Source: JAXGXJ01 sp963829545
Lineage (GTDB): Bacteria > Actinomycetota > Thermoleophilia > RBG-16-64-13
Length of the DNA stretch: 64,000 nucleotides
Assembly: GCA_963829545.1 (NCBI GenBank)
Contig: CAWHIX010000001.1
Coordinates: 150,566-214,565 of the forward strand
Direction of reading: 5' to 3'
Shown here: one piece after another, positions 54,385-63,108 of the stretch
Position numbering within the stretch: position 1 is the stretch's first letter
How the letters are laid out: every line of letters begins with the position of its first letter
Program-made: the position numbers and the translations under genes
Notes under the pieces: generated by a model
What the model was told of the DNA's origin: nothing
The model's input: only the letters and a program-made list of their open reading frames with translations
The model's database searches: none

Positions 54385-55395
54385 TCAGACGAACGCGCGC
54401 GCTCGGTCGGCCAGCTCTTCATAAGGGAAGAGCCGCTCGTAGTCGATCAGACCGGCGAGCGCTCCCGTGCGGTGGACCTTGATGCCCGACTCCTCCAGGA
54501 TGGCCACCGGGTTGAGGCCCCCGATGACCACGACGCCCAGACGCCCCTCGCTCACGGGGATCTCGAGGAGAGGCCGGCCGGGCCAGCCCACCAGATAGAT
54601 GGCTCTCAGTCCCGCCTCGTCCATGCGCTGCGCGAGTTCCAGAACGTGGTCACGGCTATCCGCGGGCACTTCCCGGAAGCTGGCGCCTATCAGGCCGTTG
54701 CCCGTGCGCGTCGCTCCGACGTAGTCGGTCATGACGCTGCGGATGAAGATCTCCAGGGGATCGAGGGTGGTCCCGTCGTAGTTGATGAACTCGGCGAACC
54801 GCATCGGCTTGTGCTCGCGGAGTTCCAGCAGCCCGCCGAAGCGAGAGTGAGTGGGGATCCCGTGGGCGACCAACACGCCGTTGACCGTGATCGAGCAAAC
54901 CGTACCTATCCCCACGCAGCCCTCGGGAATGGCCATCGTTCCCACCTGCTCGCCCGGCTCCAGCAGGACCATGAGCCTGCCCATGGCGTAACCGGCCCTG
55001 AACACATCTTCGATCAAGGGGACGCAACGCTCCAGCTGATCGCTCTCCAGGACGCTCACGTTGAGGACGACCGTGCCGGTCCTGCTGACGAGGTCGAAGG
55101 ACATCTTGTAGGTCATCTGATCGATCTTGGCCGATAGTATTCCGACCTTGTCGAAGCCCCGGGCCTCGTCGAGTTCCTTGAGGCCTCGCTGGGTGATGGC
55201 CCGCCCGTTCCGACCCAGGTTCTCGGTGAGACCGTCGCTATCCATGTCGAGCAGATGGAAGCGGACGGTCCTTTCGCTGATGTCGTGCCCCATGACGGCA
55301 AGCCGCTCGGTGATGCGCGAGCTGCCCAGAGGGCCGTCGGCCTCGCGGAGGATGCGCAGGATGGCGAGGCGCTTCTCTTCCGTCTTCTCTCTCAT
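54385..55395 (-). CDS. NrpR-like transcriptional regulator (DUF128 with winged helix)
   Basis: 336 residues. An N-terminal winged helix (EEKRLAILRILREADGPLG, ERLAVMGHDISERTVRFHL) is followed by a single DUF128/NrpR domain from about residue 85 (KVGILSAKIDQMTYKMSFDL to the C-terminus, with CVGIGTVCSITVNGVLVAHG). In methanogens NrpR represses nitrogen-assimilation genes and is relieved by 2-oxoglutarate. This is a one-domain bacterial version. It diverges from the NADH-module/glutamate-synthase-family operon; two identical palindromes lie in between, and one sits 46 bases upstream of its start. Confidence 0.82.
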   Translation of the reverse strand: MREKTEEKRLAILRILREADGPLGSSRITERLAVMGHDISERTVRFHLLDMDSDGLTENLGRNGRAITQRGLKELDEARGFDKVGILSAKIDQMTYKMSFDLVSRTGTVVLNVSVLESDQLERCVPLIEDVFRAGYAMGRLMVLLEPGEQVGTMAIPEGCVGIGTVCSITVNGVLVAHGIPTHSRFGGLLELREHKPMRFAEFINYDGTTLDPLEIFIRSVMTDYVGATRTGNGLIGASFREVPADSRDHVLELAQRMDEAGLRAIYLVGWPGRPLLEIPVSEGRLGVVVIGGLNPVAILEESGIKVHRTGALAGLIDYERLFPYEELADRARAFV

Positions 55396-55440
55396 AGGGG
55401 CGGATGTTACCAGCAAACCTGCCGCTCCCCAAGACATAAG

Positions 55441-55454
55441 CGGCAATATTGCCG
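55441..55454. promoter_or_regulatory. Palindrome 1, candidate NrpR-like operator
   Basis: CGGCAATATTGCCG is perfectly symmetric over 14 bp, 46 bases upstream of the NrpR-like start. It is followed by GATAAGG, also seen as GATAGG near palindrome 2. Confidence 0.65.
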
Positions 55455-55572
55455 GATAAGGACTGGGGTTCCGCTGGGACCACACAGCCATTATGCGCTT
55501 GCGACGGCCCAGCTGGCTCCCGAGGACTGTCCTGAGCATACCGTCTAGTGGAACCCTTGCCGGATAGGCAGG

Positions 55573-55586
55573 CGGCAATATTGCCG
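55573..55586. promoter_or_regulatory. Palindrome 2, candidate NrpR-like operator
   Basis: Identical CGGCAATATTGCCG, centre 132 bp from palindrome 1, about 290 bases upstream of the NuoE-like start. A half-site TTGCCGGAT lies just before it, and a degenerate copy (CGGCAAGTTGATGCCG) is near 55690. Confidence 0.65.
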
Positions 55587-55872
55587 TTGTACGGGTGATA
55601 GTGCGCCGAGCTCGAGGATGGAACGAGCAGCTGTTTGTCCTTCAATAGCGGCTCTTTTGTGTTGATGCCCGCCGCACTTCCTGCTACATTACCGGCAAGT
55701 TGATGCCGTAAGCAGAGGACCAGGGTGGGGCCCTGGGTCGAGCGGCGGACCGCCAGGAAGATGCACGGTGCTCGCCGAGCGCTTTCGACGGAACGAAGGT
55801 GCGCTCGGCAAGGCATGGCCGTTAGGCACGCGGCCGATCGACAATGTGGTCCCGATGGATTTGGAGAAGCCT

Positions 55873-56418
55873 ATGGAACCAAGCAACATCGATGCGATCC
55901 TCGAGAATCGTGGCGCGGAACCGTTCGACATCATGGAAGTGCTGCAAGACGTGCAGGCATCCTACGGGTACCTGCCTGAAGAGATCTTGCGGCAGGTGTC
56001 GGCCTCGTTCGACGTGCCCCTCATCGAGGTGTTCCGGCTGGCCAGCTTCTACAAGGCGTTCAGTCTCACGCCGCGGGGGCGCCACCTTGTGACCGTGTGC
56101 ACGGGGACCGCGTGTCACGTGCGCGGAGCGCCGAAGATGCTGGCCGAAGTCACCGCCCAGTTGGCCATCCAGCCTGGGGAGACGACCGAGGACAGGGCCT
56201 TCACGCTCGAGACCGTCAACTGTCTGGGCGCCTGTGCTCTTGGGCCCGTGGTCGTTTTGGACGGCCGCTACCACGACCACATGGATCCGGCGAAGCTCCG
56301 AGCCCTGCTCGGTTCGGTGCGCAAGGCGGATCTGGAGGCCACAGGTGACAACGCGGCGGACGACGATGTCGCCGGCCGGCCGGTCGCGACCCAGATCGAG
56401 GTGGCCGCCAATGCCTAG
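55873..56418 (+). CDS. NuoE-like [2Fe-2S] subunit of an NADH-oxidising module
   Basis: 181 residues. A thioredoxin-like [2Fe-2S] domain with the cysteine order VCTGTACHVRG and NCLGACALGP, preceded by the helical LPEEILRQVSASFDVPL segment typical of NuoE/HoxE. GGAG eight bases before the ATG at 55873 makes this start better than 55855. The end overlaps the NuoF-like start. First gene of a four-gene operon; it would pass electrons between the FMN subunit and a partner. Confidence 0.88.
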   Translation: MEPSNIDAILENRGAEPFDIMEVLQDVQASYGYLPEEILRQVSASFDVPLIEVFRLASFYKAFSLTPRGRHLVTVCTGTACHVRGAPKMLAEVTAQLAIQPGETTEDRAFTLETVNCLGACALGPVVVLDGRYHDHMDPAKLRALLGSVRKADLEATGDNAADDDVAGRPVATQIEVAANA

Positions 56419-58259
56419 ACTCGAAGACATCGCAGCTCTGGAGTCACTCCGCGAGGAACTGGCGAAGGAGCGCGGATCGTACGAGCTCACATTGACCATG
56501 TGCGCCGGAACTGCCTGCCGGGCATGCGGTTGCCTACCGGTCGCCGAGGCCATGGCCGCGGAGATCGAGCGCCAGGGGCTCAGCGACAAGGTGCAACTGC
56601 GCCTCACCGGCTGCCACGGGTTCTGCGAGCAGGGCCCGTTGGCAATCATCGACCCCGCGGGTGTCTTCTACTGCCATCTCAGCGCGGAAGACGTGCCCGG
56701 CATCGTCGCCCGGACCCTGGCGTCCGGCGAGGTCATCCCCGAGCTTCTGTATACCGACCCGGTGTCGGGGGAAGTGGTGGAACTGGAGAGCCAGATCCCC
56801 TTCTACGCGGCGCAGGAGCGCTGCCTGCTGGGCGACAACCGCCGTCTGGCGCCGACGAGCATCGAAGACTACATAGCGGTGGGCGGTTACGCGGCTCTGG
56901 CCAAAGTACTGACCACCATGGCGCCCGAAGCGGTGATCGAGGAGATCACGGCCTCCGGCCTGCGCGGCCGGGGCGGCGGCGGGTACCCGACCGGGAAGAA
57001 GTGGGCGCAGACGCGGACGGCAGACGGCGAAGCCCGTTACGTCATCTGCAACGCCGACGAGGGCGATCCCGGCGCCTACATGGACCGCAGCGTGCTGGAG
57101 GGCAATCCGCACTCCATCCTTGAGGGGATGCTCATCGGCGCCTACGCGATCGGCGCGCCAGAAGGGCTACGTGTACGTCCGCAACGAGTACCCCTTGGCC
57201 GTCACTCACATCCGCCTGGCCATCGAGCAGGCGCGGGAGTACGGTCTGCTCGGGGAGAACATCCTGGGCACCGAGTTCAGCTTCGACGTCAAGGTGGCCC
57301 GGGGCGGCGGGGCCTTCGTCTGCGGGGAGTCGACCGCTCTCATGGCCTCTCTGGAGGGCGAGGTGGGCGAGCCCCGGGCCAAGGACGTCCACACCGTGGA
57401 GCGCGGCTATCTGGAGCAGCCCACCGACCTCAACAACGTGGAGACGTGGGCCAACGTCCCGCAGATCATCTCCAAGGGCGCGGCCTGGTTCGCCGCCAAG
57501 GGGACGGAGCAGAGCAAGGGCACCAAGATCTTCGCCCTCACCGGTCACGTGAAGAACACGGGGCTGGTCGAGGTGGAGATGGGTACGACCCTTCGCCAGA
57601 TCGTCTTCGACATCGGCGGCGGGGCGCAGAACGGTAACAAGATCAAGGCCGTGCAGACCGGCGGACCGTCGGGCGGCTGCCTGCCTGTCTCGCAGTTCGA
57701 CCTGCCCGTGGACTACGAGGCTCTGGCCGCAGCCGGCTCCATGATGGGCTCGGGCGGCATGGTGGTCATGGACGATTCGGCCTGCATGGTCGACGTGGCC
57801 AAGTACTTCATGGCCTTCCTCAAGGACGAGTCGTGCGGCAAGTGCGTGCCCTGCCGACTCGGCACCGACCGCATGCTGGAGATCCTCACCGACATCACCC
57901 AAGGCCGGGGGACCATGGAGCAACTGGACACCCTCAAGGACCTGGCCTGGACCATGTCGGTCTCGTCGCTCTGCGCGCTGGGCAAGACGGCGCCCAACCC
58001 GGTGCTCTCCACGCTGCGCTACTTCGCCGACGAGTACGAGGCCCACATCGTGGAGCGGCGCTGCCCGGCCGGTGTGTGCACGGCCCTGGCGCACTACCAG
58101 GTCGATCCCGACCTGTGCACCATGTGCGGCACCTGCGCGGACGCCTGTCCGCAGGACGCCATCTTCGAGGACGACGCCTACCGCATCGATCCCGACCTGT
58201 GCGAGGACTGCGGGATCTGCGCCGACGCCTGTCCCTCCGAGGCCATCAGCAGAGTCTGA
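56411..58259 (+). CDS. NuoF-like NADH-binding FMN/Fe-S subunit with extra Fe-S domains, one frame disruption
   Basis: About 615 residues. Domains in order: an N-terminal thioredoxin-like [2Fe-2S] domain (Cys31, Cys36, then GCHGFCEQGP), the FMN/NADH fold with GLRGRGGGGYPTGKKW and CNADEGDPGAYMDR, the SLBB domain, the [4Fe-4S] motif SCGKCVPCRLG...CALG, and a C-terminal 2x[4Fe-4S] ferredoxin (CTMCGTCADACP, CEDCGICADACP). This layout matches HymB/HydB/NfnB-type flavin oxidoreductases. The break near 57165 fits one extra G in GAAGGGCTAC. Confidence 0.9.
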
Positions 58260-58268
58260 GAGGTATGC

Positions 58269-58976
58269 ATGCCTAAGACAGTCACCATCACCGTAGACGG
58301 GGCGACCATCCAGACGCTCGAGGGTTCCAACGTGCTGGAAGCGGCGCTGGAAGCCGGCATCTGCATCCCCAACATGTGTCATATGCCCGGCGTGACGCCC
58401 ATCGGCGCCTGCCGCGTGTGCATCGTGGAGGTCGTGGAGGGCGAGCGGCGCAGGATGACCGCCTCCTGCACCCTCGAGGCTCGGGAGGGCTTGGTGGTCG
58501 AGGCCCATTCTGAAGCGGCCATGCGCGCCCGGCGCAACATCGTCGAGCTGCTGCTGGCGGAGGCGCCCAACTCTCGCGCCGTACAGGACCTCGCCGCCCG
58601 CGTGGGCGTGACCCGCTCCCGCTATCCCATGCGCGTGAACGACTGCATCCTCTGTGGCCGCTGCGTGCGCGTGTGCGACGAGATCTGGCAATCGCAGTCT
58701 CTGGGCCTGGTGGGCCGGGGCAGTGAGCGCCGCCGTGCGCTGCCCTTCGACACGCGTCCCGATCTCTGCAAGCGCTGCAACAACTGCATCCAAGTCTGTC
58801 CCATGACCATCGTGCCTTGCCCCACGCCGCTTCCCGAGTCGGGCGTGTGCGGGATGTGCGAATCGCAGTGCACCATGGTCGAGAACATCGAGGACACCTG
58901 CGTGATGTGCGAGCTGGGCAGGGGCTTCCAGTGCGTGCGCTGGCAGCTGGCCGGGCTCTTGGCCGTACCGAACTGA
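58269..58976 (+). CDS. NuoG-N-like Fe-S protein (2Fe-2S and 4Fe-4S, no molybdopterin domain)
   Basis: 235 residues. A plant-type [2Fe-2S] ferredoxin domain (CHMPGVTPIGACRVC, then SCTLEA) is followed by a [4Fe-4S] motif NDCILCGRCVRVCDEI, a second DLCKRCNNCIQVCP, and a C-terminal cysteine cluster CGMCESQC...CVMCELGRGFQC. It lacks the large catalytic domain of NuoG or of hydrogenase HydA, so it probably relays electrons between the NuoF-like and a separate catalytic subunit. Ten bases after the NuoF-like stop. Confidence 0.83.
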   Translation: MPKTVTITVDGATIQTLEGSNVLEAALEAGICIPNMCHMPGVTPIGACRVCIVEVVEGERRRMTASCTLEAREGLVVEAHSEAAMRARRNIVELLLAEAPNSRAVQDLAARVGVTRSRYPMRVNDCILCGRCVRVCDEIWQSQSLGLVGRGSERRRALPFDTRPDLCKRCNNCIQVCPMTIVPCPTPLPESGVCGMCESQCTMVENIEDTCVMCELGRGFQCVRWQLAGLLAVPN

Positions 58977-59065
58977 TGCACACACTTTGACCATCGAACC
59001 AACCAGCGACTGAATAGCGACGAACCGGCACGTAACACGTCCGAGACGACGAGAAGGAGCCACTT

Positions 59066-60658
59066 GTGAATCTACAGCGACCCAACGCGAATGACGTGTC
59101 CCAGACGTCCAACCGCTCGCGCAGCGTTGTCCCCGGCTCGGGGCTGTGCACGCGCTGCATCGACGGTTGCCGGGGCAACTGCGAAGTCTTCCAAGCTACC
59201 TTCCGCGGTCGCGAGGTCATCTATCCCGGCCCGTTCGGTTCCATCACGGCCGGAGGGGACAAGGACTACCCGATCGACTACTCTCACCTGAACATCCAGG
59301 GCTACGCCCTTGGCGGCGAGGGCCTCCCGGAAGGCGTGCTGGCCAACCCCGACACCTGTACCTTCCCCGACGTCAGCACGGAGACGGAGTACGGCTGGGA
59401 CCTCAAGGTCAAGATGCTGGCCCCGATCTTCACCGGCGCGTTGGGCTCCACCGAGATCGCCCGCAGGAACTGGGAGCACTTCGCCATCGGGGCGGCCATC
59501 AGCGGTGTCACCTGCGTGTGCGGCGAGAACGTGGCCGGCATCGACCCGGCGCTGGAACTCGACGACAAGGGCAAGATCAAGTACGCCCCCGACCTCGACC
59601 GTCGCATCGAGATCTACCAGCGCTATCACCGCGGCTATGGCGAACTCCTCGTACAGATGAACGTGGAGGACACCCGCCTGGGCGTGGCCGAGTACGTGGC
59701 CAAGAAGCATGGCCTCGACACCATCGAACTCAAGTGGGGCCAGGGTGCCAAGTGCATCGGTGGCGAGATCAAGGTCGATTCCCTCGAGCGCGCCTTGGAA
59801 CTGCAGCGCCGGGGCTACATCGTCACCCCCGACCCCTCCGACCCCGTGGTCCAGGCGGCCTTCCACGACGGTGCCCTCAAGCAGTTCGAGCGCCACAGCC
59901 GGCTGGGCTTCATCGACGAGGAGGGCTTCCTGGCCGAGTGCCAGCGGCTGCGCGACCTGGGCTACAAGCGCATCACCCTCAAGACCGGCGCCTACGGCCT
60001 GCGCGAGTTGGCCATGGCCCTCAAGTGGGGCAGCGACGCCAAGATCGACCTCCTCACCATCGACGGCGCCCCCGGCGGCACCGGCATGAGCCCCTGGCGC
60101 ATGATGGAAGAGTGGGGCATGCCCAGCATCTACCTGCACTCTGCGGCCACCGAGTTCGCCGGCAAGCTGGCGGCGCGCGGCAAGCGCGTGCCCGACCTGG
60201 CCTTCGGCGGCGGCTTCAGCGCCGAGGACCACATCTTCAAGGCCCTGGCCCTGGGCGCGCCGTTCACCAAAGCGGTGTGCATGGGTCGCGCTCTGATGAT
60301 CCCGGGCATGGTGGGCAAGAACGCCGGCATCTGGATGAACAACGGCGGCCTGCCGAACACCGTCGGCCAGTACGGCACCACGCCCGAAGAGATCTTCGTC
60401 TGCTGGGAAGAGGTCGCGGACGTCGTGGGCAAGGACGAGATGAAGAACATACCGCTGGGCGCGGTGGGCTTCTTCTCGTATGTGCAGAAGCTCAGCGTGG
60501 GTCTGCAGCAACTCATGGCCGGCGCCCGGGCCTTCAGCCTCCCGGCCATCAAGCGCGAGGACCTCATGAGTCTTACCGACGAGTGCGCCAAGGTGACGGG
60601 CATCCCCTACCTCATGGACGCCTATCGCGCCGAGGCGGAGGAGATCCTCAACAGCTAG
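59066..60658 (+). CDS. FMN-binding glutamate-synthase-family protein
   Basis: 530 residues. The FMN barrel of the glutamate synthase family is seen: KTGAYGLRELAMALKWG, LLTIDGAPGGTGMSPWRMM and DLAFGGGFSAEDHIFKALAL. It lacks the glutaminase domain and the usual CxxC-type 3Fe-4S site near the FMN. Instead there is an N-terminal CTRCIDGCRGNC cluster (Cys28, 31, 35, 39). GAAGGAGCC precedes the GTG at 59066. As last gene of the NADH-module operon under an NrpR-like regulator, it may reduce a 2-oxoacid or imine in nitrogen assimilation, but the reaction is unproven. Confidence 0.82.
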   Translation: MNLQRPNANDVSQTSNRSRSVVPGSGLCTRCIDGCRGNCEVFQATFRGREVIYPGPFGSITAGGDKDYPIDYSHLNIQGYALGGEGLPEGVLANPDTCTFPDVSTETEYGWDLKVKMLAPIFTGALGSTEIARRNWEHFAIGAAISGVTCVCGENVAGIDPALELDDKGKIKYAPDLDRRIEIYQRYHRGYGELLVQMNVEDTRLGVAEYVAKKHGLDTIELKWGQGAKCIGGEIKVDSLERALELQRRGYIVTPDPSDPVVQAAFHDGALKQFERHSRLGFIDEEGFLAECQRLRDLGYKRITLKTGAYGLRELAMALKWGSDAKIDLLTIDGAPGGTGMSPWRMMEEWGMPSIYLHSAATEFAGKLAARGKRVPDLAFGGGFSAEDHIFKALALGAPFTKAVCMGRALMIPGMVGKNAGIWMNNGGLPNTVGQYGTTPEEIFVCWEEVADVVGKDEMKNIPLGAVGFFSYVQKLSVGLQQLMAGARAFSLPAIKREDLMSLTDECAKVTGIPYLMDAYRAEAEEILNS

Positions 60659-60732
60659 GCGCCACAGACCGAGCGTCACGCGCCGGGCATCGAGCGAGTG
60701 CCTGGCGCGGCCTGCATAGAGACATTCACCGA

Positions 60733-60760
60733 GAGAAGCCCCGGATCCCCGGGGCTTCTC
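60733..60760 (+). terminator. Terminator of the NADH-module operon
   Basis: GAGAAGCCCCGG-ATCC-CCGGGGCTTCTC, a 12-bp stem 75 bases after the glutamate-synthase-family gene, followed by CTATCTGTTG. Confidence 0.75.
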
Positions 60761-60873
60761 CTATCTGTTGCCGTCGAGCCGTTCCAGCCCCGTCGGGTGG
60801 CTCTCGCCCACACGCTTGGGCGCCAGCGCGGCCACAGCCTGGTATCATCTGCAGCCCTCGGGTCTTGCCCGGG

Positions 60874-60925
60874 AAGGCGATGGCGTTCGCCGTGACCGCA
60901 GCTCTGCTCGCTGATGACGCCTACT
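60874..60925 (+). ncRNA. Fluoride riboswitch (crcB motif)
   Basis: AGGCGATGGCGTTCGCC, then GACCGC, and GCTGATGACGCCTAC match the conserved positions of the crcB fluoride-sensing RNA. It lies 50 bases before the fluC/crcB start, so it should switch the channel on when fluoride is present. Confidence 0.92.
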
Positions 60926-60974
60926 TCTTGTCCATCCGGCTGGGTGATCCCTGCCCTATGAAGGAGAGTAGGCT

Positions 60975-61361
60975 ATGCGAGAACCCCTGGTAGGTGTGAT
61001 GGCCGTGGCGGTGGGAGGCGGTTTCGGGGCCACACTGCGCTACCTGACCGTGCTGGTCGGCGTGCGCCTCTTCGGGACGGGCTTCCCCGTGGGCACCGTG
61101 GCCGTCAACCTCGTCGGCTGTTTCGTGGCCGGGCTCCTGGTGGGCTTGCTGGAGCAGCGGGCGGCGCTGTCGGAGGCCGTCCAATTGCTCATCTTCACCG
61201 GGTTTCTCGGTGCCTTCACTACTCTATCCACGTTCTCCGTGGAGACGATCGCCCTCTATCGCTCCGGTAGCTGGGGTCTGGCCGCGACCAACATCATGCT
61301 GAACGCCGTCCTCGGTATCTTCATGGTCGTGTTGGGGATGGTCGCCGCTCGCGCGATGTAG
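60975..61361 (+). CDS. crcB: Fluoride ion channel FluC/CrcB
   Basis: 128-residue fluoride exporter channel, four membrane segments, active as a dual-topology dimer. Conserved GGGFGATLRYL, TVAVNLVGCFVAGL, the GFLGAFTTLSTFSVE segment with the fluoride-path Thr/Ser/Phe residues, and the C-terminal ATNIMLNAVLG. GAAGGAGAGT precedes the ATG. Controlled by the riboswitch just upstream. A 48-bp copy of part of the gene sits at 62802-62850. Confidence 0.95.
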   Translation: MREPLVGVMAVAVGGGFGATLRYLTVLVGVRLFGTGFPVGTVAVNLVGCFVAGLLVGLLEQRAALSEAVQLLIFTGFLGAFTTLSTFSVETIALYRSGSWGLAATNIMLNAVLGIFMVVLGMVAARAM

Positions 61362-61375
61362 CATCGGCGGCGCCT

Positions 61376-61423
61376 CACGGGTCCACGGTGGTCGAGTAGT
61401 CGCCGCAGTGCGGGGGACCCGTG
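61376..61423 (+). terminator. Long hairpin after fluC
   Basis: CACGGGTCC (61376-61384) pairs with GGACCCGTG (61415-61423), a 9-bp stem with a 30-base loop, 15 bases after the fluC stop. No T-tract; a weak terminator candidate. Confidence 0.35.
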
Positions 61424-61611
61424 GTCTGAAGTCAGAGTCGGACCTGGCAGTGATTCGTATCCCCAACAAGAAGGCGAAGTCGGCCAAACGGGTCGGCAAC
61501 CCCTCGTAACTTCTGCCGATCCTTGAGACCATTGGATCGAATCTGAATCCGATTCTCACGCAACTGGCGCGATGCAGGCGACTCGCGGAACTGAGGAAAG
61601 GTGACAGCTGG

Positions 61612-62800
61612 ATGAGCGGATACCACAGCAAGAGCGCTCTCGGGTCATTTCCGATGGACAGGATTAAGCGCGTCGATCGCCCGACGACCTTCATCGACGA
61701 GACGGCCATCGAGCGACGCGCCGAAAGCGAGAGCGGATTCAACCGGGCGTCACGGGGAGACTTTGGCGCGATCGTCCAGAGAGAGCGTCCGCGTTTCGGC
61801 ATGAAGCACCCCCTCTCGGCCGCGCTTGTGACGATGCAGGCGAACATGATCCCGATGGTCGACGGCGTGGTCGCCAGTCAGAAAGCGCCAATAACCAACG
61901 ATCCGGAGGCGCTGGCGCTGCACGTGAAGAAGACCGCCTACTTCCTCCGCTCTGACGCTGTGGGCATCTGCGAGTTGCCTCCCTATGCGGTATACACACA
62001 CTGCGGCGAGTACCGGCGAACCCATCGATTTGCCACACACGCACGCTATCGGGATACTGGTCGACCAAGACTATCCCACGTCCCACGCCTCGAACGGGCA
62101 CGACTGGATCAGCAACTCCATGAGTTTCATGGCCTATTCGAGCTCAGGGTTCATCGCCTGCATACTAGCTGACTACATACGCCGGTTGGGCTACTCCGCG
62201 CGTGCCCACCACGCCCGCAACTATCAAGTCATGGTGCCCCCGATCCTGCTTTGGGCGGGACTTGGCGAGATGTGCCGTATCGGCGATACGGTGCTGCACC
62301 CCTATCTTGGACCTCGGTTCAAAGCCGCGGTAGTGACGACCGATATGCCCCTGCTCCCCGATAAGCCCATCGACTTCGGTCTGCAGGACTTCTGCACGAA
62401 ATGCAAGAAATGCGCGCGGGAATGTCCTTCCCACGCGCTTGGTCACGAGGGGAAGGTCCGCTACAACGGCTACGAAAAGTGGCCCCTTGATATCAAGCGA
62501 TGCACCTCGATGAGGCTTGGCAATATGCAGGGCGCGAGTTGCGGCACCTGCCTCACAGTGTGCCCCTGGAACAAGCCACATACTCCGTTCCATCGCACCG
62601 TCGGCTGGGCAATGCGCCACTCCTCGCTCGCACGGAGTGCTGCCATATGGGGCGATGACATTCTCGGCTACGGCAAACCTCACCCCGAGGAGCGCTGGTG
62701 GTTCGATCTTGAGGAGAGGGACGGGGTGATGCGGGTTCCCGGAAAGAAAGACAGACGGGGACTCGTCTCGGAGGATGTCGAAGTTGATTTCAGGGAGTGA
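61612..62800 (+). CDS. Reductive-dehalogenase-like (RdhA family) protein, one frame disruption
   Basis: About 395 residues. The two [4Fe-4S] motifs have RdhA spacing: FCTKCKKCARECPSHAL and ASCGTCLTVCPWNKP. The corrinoid/active-site region reads FLRSDAVGICELPPYAVY and HTHAIGILVDQDYP, with ADYIRRLGYSAR and MVPPILLWAGLGEMCRIG after it. One shift at about 62000 falls in a TACACACAC repeat. There is no twin-arginine signal and no RdhB membrane anchor, so a cytoplasmic enzyme is likely, in the manner of the catabolic, soluble dehalogenases. Substrate unknown. Confidence 0.78.
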
Positions 62801-62801
62801 A

Positions 62802-62850
62802 CGGCGTGCGCCTCTTCGGTACGGGCTTCCCCGTGGGCACCGCGGCCCTC
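62802..62850 (+). pseudogene. Fragment of a second fluC/crcB gene
   Basis: GTGCGCCTCTTCGGTACGGG continuing CTTCCCCGTGGGCACCG matches 61063-61105 inside the fluC gene, encoding VRLFGTGFPVGT. Only about 48 bp remain, right after the RdhA stop. Tandem fluC genes are common, so a lost second subunit is a reasonable reading. Confidence 0.5.
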
Positions 62851-62869
62851 TCCCGGGTAGGGTGGCAAG

Positions 62870-63024
62870 AAGAGAGCCCCAAGTGGACTCGCTCTTCATC
62901 TGTCACTCGGATCCTTGCGCTGTCTCCCGCTGGCCGCATCCCGTAGCCGTCCTGGATTTCCGGCGTCCTCAGCGGGGTCCCCTCGCAAGTTCCTCAGATG
63001 ATGCGTCTGAGCTCTTGGGACTCT
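62870..63024. repeat. Dispersed 155-bp element, copy 2
   Basis: The same AAGAGAGCCCCAAGTGGACT start and CTGAGCTCTTGGGACTCT end as 42215-42365, with the CTCAGA...TCTGAG hairpin. Located directly after the fluC fragment. Non-coding in the same sense as copy 1. Confidence 0.65.
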
Positions 63025-63108
63025 GGGACAGGATTCTCTCTTCGCGGTCGTTTTCCTTCTCGGCGGGACGAGGTTCGTCGCCCCCATCGGAGCGGACACA
63101 CCAAGGTC

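Noticed and set aside
57132..59063. 643-codon minus-strand open frame opposite the NuoF/NuoG-like genes
   Set aside because: Antisense to well-supported genes; His/Gly/Arg-rich translation with no domain. A high-GC shadow.
59072..60679. 535-codon minus-strand open frame opposite the glutamate-synthase-family gene
   Set aside because: Mirror-frame shadow with low-complexity composition and no ribosome site.
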